Assembly (NCBI GenBank): GCA_963773035.1
Contig: CAVYZX010000005.1
Location: 259,503 to 323,502, forward strand
Direction: 5' to 3'
Source of the DNA: CAVRXZ01 sp963773035
GTDB lineage: Bacteria > Acidobacteriota > Vicinamibacteria > Vicinamibacterales > CAVVIG01
DNA length: 64,000 nt
Part shown: in pieces, positions 43,666-52,678 of the stretch
Position numbering within the stretch: position 1 is the stretch's first letter
How the letters are laid out: every line of letters starts with the position of its first letter
Notes under the pieces: model-generated
The model's input: only the letters and a program-made list of their open reading frames with translations
What the model was told of the DNA's origin: nothing
Database searches by the model: none
Position numbers and translations under genes: made by a program

Positions 43666-45975
43666 TCAGAACCGAACCTTCGCCGTGGCCGAGACCAGCC
43701 GAGGAATCGAATATTGCCCAGCCGCGAACTCACTCTCCTGCGCGACGAGATACAGGTTGTTCGTGATGTTCTCGATGTCGAGCTGTAACGACAGCCGTGG
43801 TCGAGCCCTTCCGGTTCGGAGCAGGTCCACGCCGAAGGACAGATTGGCGGTGAAATGCCCGGGTACCCGGGCGTCCATTGTGTCTTCGCGCTCGGTCGGA
43901 GTGCCGCTTCCGTATTCGACGGCCGTACCGGCCCAGAGACCGGTGTGCTGATGGCGGTACGTTAGGCCACCCGTGAGCGTATGGGTCTGATCCATCGGCG
44001 CGAGGAATCGTTCGGTCGAGTCGAGGTGTTCGGGCTCAGTGACGAACCCGCCGGTAACAGGGTTGTAGAAGTAGACGCGGCCGAGCGCGTAGTTGAAGTA
44101 CCCGGTCAGCCCATACCGGGCCAGTCTCGGGAGATCCACGCGCGTTTCAAGACCGTACGCTCGGGCGTGCGTGAAGCTCGCGTAGGAATAGATGCGTGAA
44201 TCAGGCCAGACCGTCGTGTGCACTGGGTTATCGCTCGTCCGGTAATAGCCGGTGACGCCGATCTGCAACGGACCGGTTGGCGTGACCGCGCCGACTTCAA
44301 ACTGGTGCTCCGTCGTGGGCTGCACCGGCGGCAGAGGCACACCGATCTCTTCGATGAATTGGGTGAGACCAGCCGCGCTCGAGAGCACGCCCTCCACCGG
44401 TGGCGGCACAAAGTAGTTGTTGTAAGAGGCGTGTACGACCGCGCCCCGTCCCACCTGCACCGCCACGTTGACGCGCGGGCTGACATGAGTCTCGGAGAGC
44501 AGCAGACTGTAGTGATCGAACCGCACACCAACGTCCGCCGTCACGCGACTCGTCACTCGGATGTCGTCCTGCACGTATCCGCTCACCTGGCCCCCCGACT
44601 CGTGGCCAGCGAACGTGATTGGGCTCTGCGTGAAGTCAGTCGCCGGCACGTCGATCAGATGCGCGTAGGCTTCGTAGCCATCGCTGTCATAGGATAAGTG
44701 TTCGTCAGGTGCGAGGCGCACCATGTCGACGCCGAACTTGATCGTGTGACGGCCCATGAAGCGCGCGACATCCGCTTTGCCCCCGATTGTCAGGAGGTCG
44801 CGCTTCACCGCTGCGTGAGCTGTGAGCGGCCCCTCCGCCGGCAGCAGATCAGACCGCGACCACCGCTGGTAGAAGGTCGCGCCGACCGTCATGTCGGACC
44901 ACGCACGGCTCCACCCCAGCACGGTCGTTTGCTGACGCGTACGTTGATTGGCGTCTGCTACGGGCCGCAACTCGACGTCCTGGGGTGTCTTCGGAATCTC
45001 GAAATTTGCGGCATCCACCATCACCACCGCACGGAGCAGACCTTTCTCGCCGAGATTGCCATCGAGTTGGAGCAGCCCGTGCCCCCCGGTGGCGTGGTCG
45101 TGGATCGCCTCTGGATCCGGGGGACTGAGAAACCGGTCCGATTCGAAGATCGACCCGAACGCGTAGTAGCCGAACCGATCGCGATGACCGCCGACATCGC
45201 CCAGCAGATTGAACCGCCCGGCCTCGCCACCGTTGATGGTCGCCGAGCCGCTATTCGCCATGCGGAGCCCGGACTTCGTCACGATGTCCACAACGCCGCC
45301 AAACCGGTTCCCGTACTCGGCGGGGAATCCACCGGTCATGACGTTCGCAGTTTCGATGACGTCGGGACTGAGGCCAGACGAGAACACCGCGTGCGGGTTC
45401 TCCCAGAAGGCCACGCCATTAATGAACGGATTGAGTGCGACCTCTTCGCCGCGCACGTGGACGAAATCGTCGTGGCCGCGAATCATGCCCGGCGCCGCTG
45501 TCACGATGGCGTCCGGCAGGCCGGTGCGTTGGGTCACCGGGAGGAGCTCAATCCGGCTGGCGGGCAGGGATGTCGAACTCGGTGAGTGGGTGCCCGGCAA
45601 CGGCGCGAGTTCACCCGCGACGTTGACCGTCGCGTTCACACCGCCGACGGCCAGTCGAACCGTGACCGTTCGAACCTCGCGCGGTTCAAGCGTCAGACGT
45701 AACTCGCGCTTCGAGAAACCTTCAGCGGTACCGGTCAGTAGGTAATCACCGGCGCCGACGCTCGGAAACGTGAAGCGTCCCGTCGCGTCGACGGCTGTCT
45801 GGGTCGTCGTGCCCACCGACGTGGACGTGAGGGTGATCAAGCCCTTTGGGATCAAAGAGCCGTCAGCGTCTGCCACAAGCTGCCCGTGGATGACCGCTTC
45901 AGTTTGTGCCCAGACCGGTGTTGTGCCGACGACGAGGACCGCGGCGAACGCGCTCAACCGTGTACTCCAGGACAT
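43666..45975 (-). CDS. TonB-dependent receptor with N-terminal regulatory-like domain
   Basis: 769 residues. Signal peptide to about 24 (TTPVWAQ), a carboxypeptidase-regulatory-like domain (about 27-115), a plug domain (VTAAPGMIRGHDDFVHVRG, MTGGFPAEYGNRFGGVVDIVTKSG) and a 22-strand barrel ending SATAKVRF with terminal Phe. A TonB box is not evident. Neighbouring upstream genes encode a CPMH-motif protein and a CusF-like lipoprotein, so the cargo may be copper or a copper chelate. Same strand as both. Confidence 0.85.
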   Translation of the reverse strand: MSWSTRLSAFAAVLVVGTTPVWAQTEAVIHGQLVADADGSLIPKGLITLTSTSVGTTTQTAVDATGRFTFPSVGAGDYLLTGTAEGFSKRELRLTLEPREVRTVTVRLAVGGVNATVNVAGELAPLPGTHSPSSTSLPASRIELLPVTQRTGLPDAIVTAAPGMIRGHDDFVHVRGEEVALNPFINGVAFWENPHAVFSSGLSPDVIETANVMTGGFPAEYGNRFGGVVDIVTKSGLRMANSGSATINGGEAGRFNLLGDVGGHRDRFGYYAFGSIFESDRFLSPPDPEAIHDHATGGHGLLQLDGNLGEKGLLRAVVMVDAANFEIPKTPQDVELRPVADANQRTRQQTTVLGWSRAWSDMTVGATFYQRWSRSDLLPAEGPLTAHAAVKRDLLTIGGKADVARFMGRHTIKFGVDMVRLAPDEHLSYDSDGYEAYAHLIDVPATDFTQSPITFAGHESGGQVSGYVQDDIRVTSRVTADVGVRFDHYSLLLSETHVSPRVNVAVQVGRGAVVHASYNNYFVPPPVEGVLSSAAGLTQFIEEIGVPLPPVQPTTEHQFEVGAVTPTGPLQIGVTGYYRTSDNPVHTTVWPDSRIYSYASFTHARAYGLETRVDLPRLARYGLTGYFNYALGRVYFYNPVTGGFVTEPEHLDSTERFLAPMDQTHTLTGGLTYRHQHTGLWAGTAVEYGSGTPTEREDTMDARVPGHFTANLSFGVDLLRTGRARPRLSLQLDIENITNNLYLVAQESEFAAGQYSIPRLVSATAKVRF

Positions 45976-46221
45976 GATTCCTCCTCACGAATGTTCACCC
46001 ATACGGTCGCTCGGTCCGGCGCACGAACGGACGCTCCACGATTCAGCCGGACGATGACGGGCGTGAAGGCCCCGGTACTCAGCACGCACTCTCTTCCTTC
46101 AGAGACCGCTCCGAAGAGGGCGGTCACTGAGGAAGGTCGCGCGCCGCCGCGCCACCGGACAATGGGGCGCGGGTCCCGCGGTTTGTTCTCTCGCGGGCTC
46201 TTCGGGAGCGAAAACTAGAGG

Positions 46222-46599
46222 CTAGCTGCGGGGCGGAGGTGAAGCTGGAGGAGTGGTCCAGTCCGAGGGGAAAGGCGAGGTGTCGCCCACCGGACCAACG
46301 GACGGCGCATCGACGTTGGCGGCGATGGCCGTAGCTGGCAAGGCGAGCGGGCCCATCGCTGCGAGCAACGCGAGACTCAGATCATGCTGAGTACCCTGCA
46401 AATGACATCGCGCCGAATCCGCGGGCTTGTGATGCATCGGACATGAGCCGTGATCACCGCCGTGCGCGCAGGTGCAGACCAAGGCAGATGTTGAGCTGCG
46501 GGTCGCAAGCAGCACGACCGTCGTCCCTGTCACGACGGACACGTGGAGAAAGAGCCACGCGACCGCAACCGGGACGAGGGCACGTCGGCTCTTCAACAC
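46222..46599 (-). CDS. Small membrane protein with Cys/His metal-binding motif (CPMH)
   Basis: 125 residues. A transmembrane or signal-anchor segment (VAVAWLFLHVSVVTGTTVVLL) is followed by CTCAHGGDHGSCPMHH and a later RCH, a cluster of four Cys and five or more His/Met typical of copper or zinc binding. A second hydrophobic segment (LALLAAMGPLALPATAI) follows. Lies between the TonB receptor and the CusF-like lipoprotein genes, all transcribed leftward. Probable copper-handling accessory. Confidence 0.68.
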   Translation of the reverse strand: MLKSRRALVPVAVAWLFLHVSVVTGTTVVLLATRSSTSALVCTCAHGGDHGSCPMHHKPADSARCHLQGTQHDLSLALLAAMGPLALPATAIAANVDAPSVGPVGDTSPFPSDWTTPPASPPPRS

Positions 46600-46826
46600 G
46601 TGTCGTCCAGCTTAGTGCCGGCGGTTTGGGTGGGTCAAGTAACGGAATCGCGGCGAACGTTCACTCAATCCTGCGCGACAGGTTGGAGCCCGGACGTAGG
46701 AGTGATTCAACAACCGTCCGCCTCGAGCGACTCACTGGGTTTCGTAACGTGTCGCGCATTGCCCTCCTTTGCTGCCCCTTGTGGCTCCGAAAGGGCAAGA
46801 CATGGGCAACGTTGATTGCTCAGAAT

Positions 46827-47186
46827 CTATCGAGACGGCTTCGCTGGAGCGATATCCTCGAGCCAATACTCGCTGCCCGTGGACACGACCTTCGCTGTCA
46901 CCTGCTCGCCTTGTGACAGGTTGTCCAGCAGGTGTTCGTCCTTCACTGGGTACGTCATCGTCATCGCCCCCATGAAGCCCGGGATAGCCTCATGATCGAC
47001 TGTCAGCTTCTTGTTGACCTTGTCGATCGCCATGACCTTGCCTTTCAGGTCGAATCGTTGCGCCTGAACCGCCGGTGCCTGCGCGGGAGTCTGACTCTGC
47101 GTGTCAGTCTGGCGTGGCGGTGAACTGCAGCCGATCAACCACGAGCACAGACTTGCTGCCAACAGAGCAACGAGTTTGACACGCAT
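46827..47186 (-). CDS. CusF-like copper-binding lipoprotein
   Basis: 119 residues. Lipobox LIGC after the leader MRVKLVALLAASLCSW. The C-terminal domain has FDLKGKVMAIDKVNKKLTVDHEAI and PGFMGAMTMTYPV, the His/Met/Met pattern of CusF-type periplasmic copper chaperones. Same strand as the CPMH protein and TonB receptor downstream. Predicted to sequester or hand over copper at the outer or inner membrane surface. Confidence 0.85.
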   Translation of the reverse strand: MRVKLVALLAASLCSWLIGCSSPPRQTDTQSQTPAQAPAVQAQRFDLKGKVMAIDKVNKKLTVDHEAIPGFMGAMTMTYPVKDEHLLDNLSQGEQVTAKVVSTGSEYWLEDIAPAKPSR

Positions 47187-47671
47187 ACAGCTGTCCCCTT
47201 CTCAACAGAATCACTTGGCTCGGACCCTCTGCACCAGTTCGACGACCTTCCACCTACTGGACCGCACAATCCGATTCGCGTTCAATGCGTCTGACGGCGA
47301 TCCTAGGCCGATCATTCTGTTTGTTCGTCTCTGTCCAGGCCACCACTACGCCGACCCGGAGTCTATATCACGAGGCGATGGTTTCGTCGTCCGCTGACCG
47401 TCGATCCCAACGATGGGACATTACGGGGCCTGCGTCTGCGAATGAGCATCGAAGCACTACCGGACGAGGCGACCACGCTTCCGCAGCCCGTGGAAAGAAC
47501 GCGGCCCTCGACTGAGTTGGAGCGCCGACGTGACCTGGCGCCAGCTGCCGCTCATCCAGGCTTCGGGGCCGCCGGTTGGAAATGAGGAGCGCTTTGCTGA
47601 TCTTGAGCAAGGGTCGCAGGATTAGGAGGGTGACGCTTAGTGCCGTCGATCTGTTGCCTATGTGACCTCCC
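47187..47671. other. Intergenic region, nothing recognised
   Basis: 485 bases between the phytase-like gene stop and the CusF-like gene start. Short open frames exist on both strands, but none has protein-like composition, a signal peptide or a ribosome-binding site. Promoter of the copper-type operon presumably lies near 47190-47260. Confidence 0.5.
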
Positions 47672-48664
47672 TCACGGCTTCCAATCGAAGGCGATGAGGT
47701 AGGTGTGCTGTGTTTGCATGAAGTTGTCGTCCGAGATGAGATAGAAACGGTAGAACCCGGCGGGTCTGGCTACGACGGATACGCCCTCGAAGTTGTCGCG
47801 TGTCAGAGGTGCCGTGATTGTGAGCTCGTCGACCAATGGGCTGCCCGCGATCATCGGATGATCCACCAGTCTCATCGAGATTCGACCACCGCGGCTCGAA
47901 TCATAGGCGCGGTAGAGGAGCGCGACTGCAGTATCGCCGTAGGACGCCGCGCCCACCAATCCGAATCCGTCTCCCGGTAAAGCTCGGACGGGAGCGTCCC
48001 GACACGAGCTCGAGAGCTGGCAGAGCCACAGTCGACCGCCTTCGCTCCCGACGAGATACGCCTCCGAACTGCTAGACGGATAGTTGGTCAGCGCCTCCAT
48101 GCCTTGGTTGGATGGAAACGGGCCGTCAGGTTTGGGGACCTCACGGCGGGCAGGGCCGCCGTCAGCGGAATACAGCCAAATGCGGTGATCGCGCTCGAAG
48201 CTCACGAGTCGATCCCCATTTGGAAACACCGCGAGGCCTTCGGCGTCAGCGCGGCTCTTTTTTCTCTCCAACGGGCGGCCGCTCAGATCTAGCAAGCGTG
48301 TGAGCCTGGTATTCGTGAGCCCCACGACGTGGCCGGCTGCATCTAAGACAATCTGCGCTTCCAGCAGGTCACCTTCATCAGTGATGGCCATGAGGCGGCC
48401 GTCGGGTCCAACTCGAAGATCCGAGAGGCCATGTAGGCGCGTCGTGTCGACGCCGCGTAACTCGATGCCGCCGGCATACCCGAAGGCGCCAATCGCCGTT
48501 TGCATCGGATCTCTCGGGTTGAGCGGCACCGGCGTGGACGTGATCTCGACGCGTCGACCGAGCGACGTGTCTGCAACGGGGGAGCTCGTTTCGGTCAGGC
48601 CAGCTTCGTTTGATGTGCACGCAAAACACATCAGGGTCAAGAGGACGGAGAATGACGTCCTCAT
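47672..48664 (-). CDS. Lipoprotein with phytase-like/esterase-like propeller domain
   Basis: 330 residues from the ATG at 48664, which gives leader MRTSFSVLLTLMCFAC with a lipobox-like FAC. Blades LHGLSDLRVGPDGRLMAITDEGDLLEA, RADAEGLAVFPNGDRLVSFER and GMEALTNY follow the esterase-like-activity-of-phytase family pattern. Predicted extracytoplasmic. Substrate not shown by sequence. Confidence 0.8.
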   Translation of the reverse strand: MRTSFSVLLTLMCFACTSNEAGLTETSSPVADTSLGRRVEITSTPVPLNPRDPMQTAIGAFGYAGGIELRGVDTTRLHGLSDLRVGPDGRLMAITDEGDLLEAQIVLDAAGHVVGLTNTRLTRLLDLSGRPLERKKSRADAEGLAVFPNGDRLVSFERDHRIWLYSADGGPARREVPKPDGPFPSNQGMEALTNYPSSSSEAYLVGSEGGRLWLCQLSSSCRDAPVRALPGDGFGLVGAASYGDTAVALLYRAYDSSRGGRISMRLVDHPMIAGSPLVDELTITAPLTRDNFEGVSVVARPAGFYRFYLISDDNFMQTQHTYLIAFDWKP

Positions 48665-48818
48665 ACCCTGTGTTTCCGTCCGCACTTTGTTGGCCGCCAG
48701 GGATTGTGGTTGCGCGTCGGCCAGGATATCAGACCAAACGTTGGCCGTTTCGGGGTCAAAACAGGGCTATTTTCGGTTCACCAGCGCCGCGCCAGGGAAC
48801 AACCGACCGGCGTTACGG

Positions 48819-49022
48819 TCATTGATGAATGATGAGCCAAGGCACCAGGACGAGAAGGGCCAGACCCATCACAATGACCAGGAACCACATTTCGCGCGAC
48901 CAGTTGTCGCGGAACCGTAACTGTCTGAGTCGACGACGAGAGCCGCGAAATGTCAGGCCCGCACGATTCCCGTTGCAGTGTGGCCCGGAAATTTGCCTCA
49001 TGACTCCCTGTCGTCTACGCAT
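48819..49022 (-). CDS. Possible small single-pass membrane protein
   Basis: The last 30 residues (NWSREMWFLVIVMGLALLVLV, then PWLIIHQ) form a convincing transmembrane helix, but the N-terminal part is arginine-rich and may not be coding. Actual start uncertain; an internal start nearer 48910 is possible. No function. Confidence 0.35.
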   Translation of the reverse strand: MRRRQGVMRQISGPHCNGNRAGLTFRGSRRRLRQLRFRDNWSREMWFLVIVMGLALLVLVPWLIIHQ

Positions 49023-49313
49023 GCCATCGGCGAAGACGGTGGTGCGCGAGTCCGGAGGCTATCTACTTGAGTGCCGCTACTACAGCGTTATTCTACGAAC
49101 GTGCGTTAACGTCTGACGAGTTGTCGGTTATCGCCGACGACCGGCACACGGCATGCGTAACCATGGCCGCGACCACACAGTCGCCCTTTGGGCACTGCAT
49201 CGTGAGTCATGAGTCGTCCGCGCGTTCCTGAAGACCAACCATTGACCGGCGGAATGCGACCGTTCATCGAAAAACCGCGCCTTGGTACCTGCGTGTGGGT
49301 ACTCTTCCCGCGC

Positions 49314-49694
49314 ATGCGACCCCTTGTGCTGATGGTCGGTTACGATCGCGGCAGGTTCGGCACCTACCGGAACCATCTTCGAGCAAGTGGGTTGCACCTG
49401 ATCACAACGAGCGACCCGAGTGAGGTGGTGCGGTTGGTGAATGCTGTCCGACCTGCTGTTTGCATTATCGATGTGTGGTCACTTCGAGAGACCGGGTGGG
49501 GCATTTGCGATGCGCTTCGGGCGACTCGAGTCTCGAGATCGACACCGATGCTGGTCATGGCGAACGCAACGGGAGCTGCTCTACGCCTCGTGAAGGCCCG
49601 AGCGCGGCGTCTGAACTGCACCGTCCTGCCGTGGGCCCTGAAGCGGGACGAGCTAGTAGATTTTGTGGCCGCGGTGATCGGCCTATCTCGGTAA
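49314..49694 (+). CDS. Degenerate receiver-domain protein
   Basis: 126 residues from the ATG at 49314 (an earlier in-frame ATG at 49209 adds an unlikely leader). The receiver pattern is visible: PLVLMVGYDRGRF at strand 1, AVCIIDVWSLRETGWGICDALR with the phospho-accepting Asp, and PMLVMANATG near strand 4. The paired acidic residues of strand 1 and the strand-5 Lys-Pro are not conserved, so it may not be phosphorylated normally. Convergent with the LytT-like regulator. Confidence 0.6.
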   Translation: MRPLVLMVGYDRGRFGTYRNHLRASGLHLITTSDPSEVVRLVNAVRPAVCIIDVWSLRETGWGICDALRATRVSRSTPMLVMANATGAALRLVKARARRLNCTVLPWALKRDELVDFVAAVIGLSR

Positions 49695-49717
49695 CCCGAT
49701 CCGGGCCGAAACCTTCG

Positions 49718-50500
49718 TCACAGGCGCAGGAACCGTTCTCGGAGTACACGCGATTGAAGGCGACTGACCTGCAGCTTCTGACCCGTGCTGAGAATCGCGA
49801 CGTGCGTCCCGCCGGGCATCACGCTCACTCTGACGATGAGATCGATGTTCGCGAGCGTGCCTCGACCCAACCGCAGGAACCGAGCTGGATCCAGCCGGGC
49901 CTCGAGATCTTTCAATCGATATGTGATCGTGTGTTGTTCGCCTCGGATGGTCGTCAGGTGCAGCAGTTCACCTTCCGCGGCGATGGATGCGATCTGATTC
50001 ACGGGCAGGATGATGACCTCTTCACGTCGTCGGACCGGAATGCGATCCAAGTAGGGCTGTTTGCCACCAGCCGCGTACATCTCGTCAGCTACGTGGACAC
50101 GCGCGGCCTGCTCTGCAACGATTTCCACGTGTTCGGAGCGATCCAGTGCCCGGTTCAGCGTCTCACGCAGGCGCACCCGTTCGACCGGCTTGAGCAGGTA
50201 ATCGACCGCGTTGACCTCGAAGGCACGGATGGCGTACTCGTCGTAGGCGGTCACGAATGCCACCAGCGGTATGTACCGGGTCTTGAGGGTCCGCACCACG
50301 GCGAGACCATCCAGCTCGGGCATCTGCAGGTCGAGGAGCGCGAGGTCGGGCTTCTCCCGCTCGATCAAATCCACCGCCTCAGGACCGGATTCCGCTTCGC
50401 CGACGAGGATCACGTCGTCAAAGGATCGGAGAAGGGCCGCCAGAAACGATCGCGCTGGACGTTCATCGTCGGCAATGACTACTCGCAAACGCCCGCTCAC
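49718..50500 (-). CDS. LytTR-type response regulator
   Basis: 260 residues from a GTG at 50500, preceded by GGGAGG. Receiver domain 1-120: VVIADDERPAR (acidic pocket), LALLDLQMPELDG with the phospho-Asp, VTAYDEYA, and LLKPVERVRL. LytTR DNA-binding domain about 150-255: RRREEVIILPVNQIASIAAEGELL, ITYRLKDLEARLDPARFLRLGRGTLAN. Follows the histidine kinase stop by one base. Likely binds the palindrome- and LytTR-box-bearing spacer at 52.5 kb. Confidence 0.9.
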   Translation of the reverse strand: MSGRLRVVIADDERPARSFLAALLRSFDDVILVGEAESGPEAVDLIEREKPDLALLDLQMPELDGLAVVRTLKTRYIPLVAFVTAYDEYAIRAFEVNAVDYLLKPVERVRLRETLNRALDRSEHVEIVAEQAARVHVADEMYAAGGKQPYLDRIPVRRREEVIILPVNQIASIAAEGELLHLTTIRGEQHTITYRLKDLEARLDPARFLRLGRGTLANIDLIVRVSVMPGGTHVAILSTGQKLQVSRLQSRVLRERFLRL

Positions 50501-50501
50501 A

Positions 50502-52427
50502 TCATCCTCCCGCGGCGGTCGTACGTTCCACGGTCGAAGCCTTCGTGGGAGCAGGCAGCCGAATCTCAACGGCCGTCCCTTGTCCAGGAGCGGTTCGAAC
50601 GGTCAACGACGCGTGTGGTCCGTAATGACAGGCCAGGCGCCTCTCGATGTTTCGCAGTCCGACGCCCCGCTCGCGACCGCTTCTCAGCGCCACATCGGTG
50701 CTGCCAACGCCGGTGTCCGTGATCTGAAGGACAAGCTCGCCGTCCTGATTGCCGTTCCGGTCGAGCACCGCGGCGACCCGCACTTCACCGCCCAGGCGTT
50801 GAGGGGCAATACCGTGCTTGACCGCGTTCTCGACGAGCGGCTGCAGGAGAAGGGGCGGAACCTGCGCGCTCCGCAACCGCGCGGGAACATCGATTCGGAC
50901 GCGCAGCCGGTCCTCGAATCTCGCACGCTCGATGTCGAGGTACGATTCGACCACTTCGAGCTCCCGGCCGAGCGTCGTAAACTCGCCGTCCGATCGCAGC
51001 ACGCTGCGGAGCAGCGTCGTGAGACGCATTAGGGTCTCGAGGGCGCGCGGCGGGGCGGTCTGAATTAGATATCCGATGGTTGTGAGCGCATTGAACAAGA
51101 AATGCGGGTTGATTTGTGCGCGGAGCGCCCGGAGCTCGGCCTCTGTCGCCAGCGTTTCGATTTCTTGTTCGCGAAGCTCACGATCGTAGCGCTCTCGCGT
51201 GAGACGGATGGCGTCAATCCGTCGGGCAATCGTCACGGCTATGGCTTCAAGAGTTGTCACATCGTCGGACAGGAAGCGTCGTCCGCCCGTCAACGGTCCA
51301 CTTGTGACGGCGTACTGCGGTGGATCGCTTGTGGGAACGATCACGGTGGCCACCCGGTTCACCACTGACACGACTGACCCAGGCGCCGTATCGGCGCTGG
51401 CACGCGTCGTTCGTACCTCGTCCCACCGAACGGGTTGGCCGGTCAGGGCCGGCGCGATCTGGTCGCACAGGTCATCAAGGAGCGGCACAATGTCATCGTG
51501 GGCCTGCGCACGCTTTGCGATCGTTGCGCGCAGGGATCGGTAGTCCGGCCGGCCGAGCACGACCACGTCAACGAACCACGACACGCCGCGATACAGCCGC
51601 GGAAACAAGAGCGCCGTCACCACCCACAGCGTGACCACCAGGCCAACTTCTCGAGGACCAACGATCACGAGATTGTCCGCTTTCTCGAACGGCAGACGAA
51701 TACCGGCGATCGCCAGAAACGCGGCGGCCACGAGCGCGAGGAGGGTCAACGCTCGCTTGAGGAACAGATCGGCGAATGCGAACGGATAGTCCTGATACAA
51801 GATGGCGAGCGCGAGCGGCAACGAGGCGTGGTGGCCGACCAGCTCGATGGGCCACGGATCCTGCCCGGTGTGAACTTGAGTCAAGTGCAGGGCTGAGACC
51901 GCGAACACCGCGAGCGCGGCGATCCAGAACGGTCGGTGACCACTAATCCGACGACGGGCGACCGTCGCCACCGGGAGAACCAGCGCGACGAATCCGTAGG
52001 TGAGCAGCTGCATTCCCGTTGTGGCGGGCACCGGATCGCGGACCCAGAACGCGTGCAGATGCAGCAGGGTCGCGACAACACTCACGGCATAGGCGATCGC
52101 GATCAGCACACGTTGCGCGGCGCTTGGAACGCCAGTACTGCTGGAACGAAGCACGGAGTGCACGACGACGGCTGGCAGAAAACCGAGCGCGGAGAACCCG
52201 ACCACCGACGTCCAACGCGTCGATCCCAATATGCCGAAATTCGGGAGCCCGTAGATCGCGATCGCCGAAAGATTCCACGCGAGACCGAGCATCGCGGTAA
52301 TGAGCGGCAGACGGTCGACGCGGCCCTCGAGCGTTGGCGTCGTCGGCGCGCGCACCACCATGACCAGCAGCATCGCGTAGAGCACGACGCCGGCGCTCAA
52401 GCCGACCAGATTCAGTAACTCACCCAC
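50502..52427 (-). CDS. LytS-type sensor histidine kinase with multi-pass N-terminus
   Basis: 641 residues. About seven hydrophobic segments in the first 250 residues, then a linker/GAF-like region and the short LytS-type kinase core: INPHFLFNALTTIGYLI with the phospho-His, LLLQPLVENAVKHGI (N box) and ITDTGVGSTD, GVGLRNIERRL (G boxes). Immediately upstream of its regulator gene, as in LytSR-type systems that sense membrane or small-molecule signals. Divergent from a TonB receptor, its likely target. Confidence 0.9.
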   Translation of the reverse strand: MGELLNLVGLSAGVVLYAMLLVMVVRAPTTPTLEGRVDRLPLITAMLGLAWNLSAIAIYGLPNFGILGSTRWTSVVGFSALGFLPAVVVHSVLRSSSTGVPSAAQRVLIAIAYAVSVVATLLHLHAFWVRDPVPATTGMQLLTYGFVALVLPVATVARRRISGHRPFWIAALAVFAVSALHLTQVHTGQDPWPIELVGHHASLPLALAILYQDYPFAFADLFLKRALTLLALVAAAFLAIAGIRLPFEKADNLVIVGPREVGLVVTLWVVTALLFPRLYRGVSWFVDVVVLGRPDYRSLRATIAKRAQAHDDIVPLLDDLCDQIAPALTGQPVRWDEVRTTRASADTAPGSVVSVVNRVATVIVPTSDPPQYAVTSGPLTGGRRFLSDDVTTLEAIAVTIARRIDAIRLTRERYDRELREQEIETLATEAELRALRAQINPHFLFNALTTIGYLIQTAPPRALETLMRLTTLLRSVLRSDGEFTTLGRELEVVESYLDIERARFEDRLRVRIDVPARLRSAQVPPLLLQPLVENAVKHGIAPQRLGGEVRVAAVLDRNGNQDGELVLQITDTGVGSTDVALRSGRERGVGLRNIERRLACHYGPHASLTVRTAPGQGTAVEIRLPAPTKASTVERTTAAGG

Positions 52428-52504
52428 GGGTTAGGTCCACCGCACACTACGCCTGACGCCTTCACCATCCTATCGAAAAGTGGTGTATGGCTGATGACAA
52501 GCGT

Positions 52505-52586
52505 TGACCGGTCATTTTGGGGCCATGAACGTGCCTCCATTCAACAGACCGAATCGGTCACTGACAGGTGCGGACCGACCGTTCGT
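52505..52586. promoter_or_regulatory. Cluster of GACCG palindromes and a LytTR-like box
   Basis: In the 251-bp spacer between the histidine kinase and the TonB receptor: TGACCGGTCA (52505-52514, perfect palindrome), GACCGAATCGGTC (52547-52559, 6-bp arms around a 1-bp centre) and GACCGACCG (52573-52581). The first two start 42 bp apart, about four helical turns. ACCGTTCGT at 52578-52586 fits the known LytTR half-site consensus. Candidate binding sites for the adjacent LytT-like regulator. Confidence 0.5.
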
Positions 52587-52678
52587 GAGGTAACACTCGC
52601 CGCCCTTCCTCGCTCCTGATAGCGTGCCTGCCTGATTGATACACGGGTTCTCGGCCTGTTTCTTACAAGTGAGGTGTT

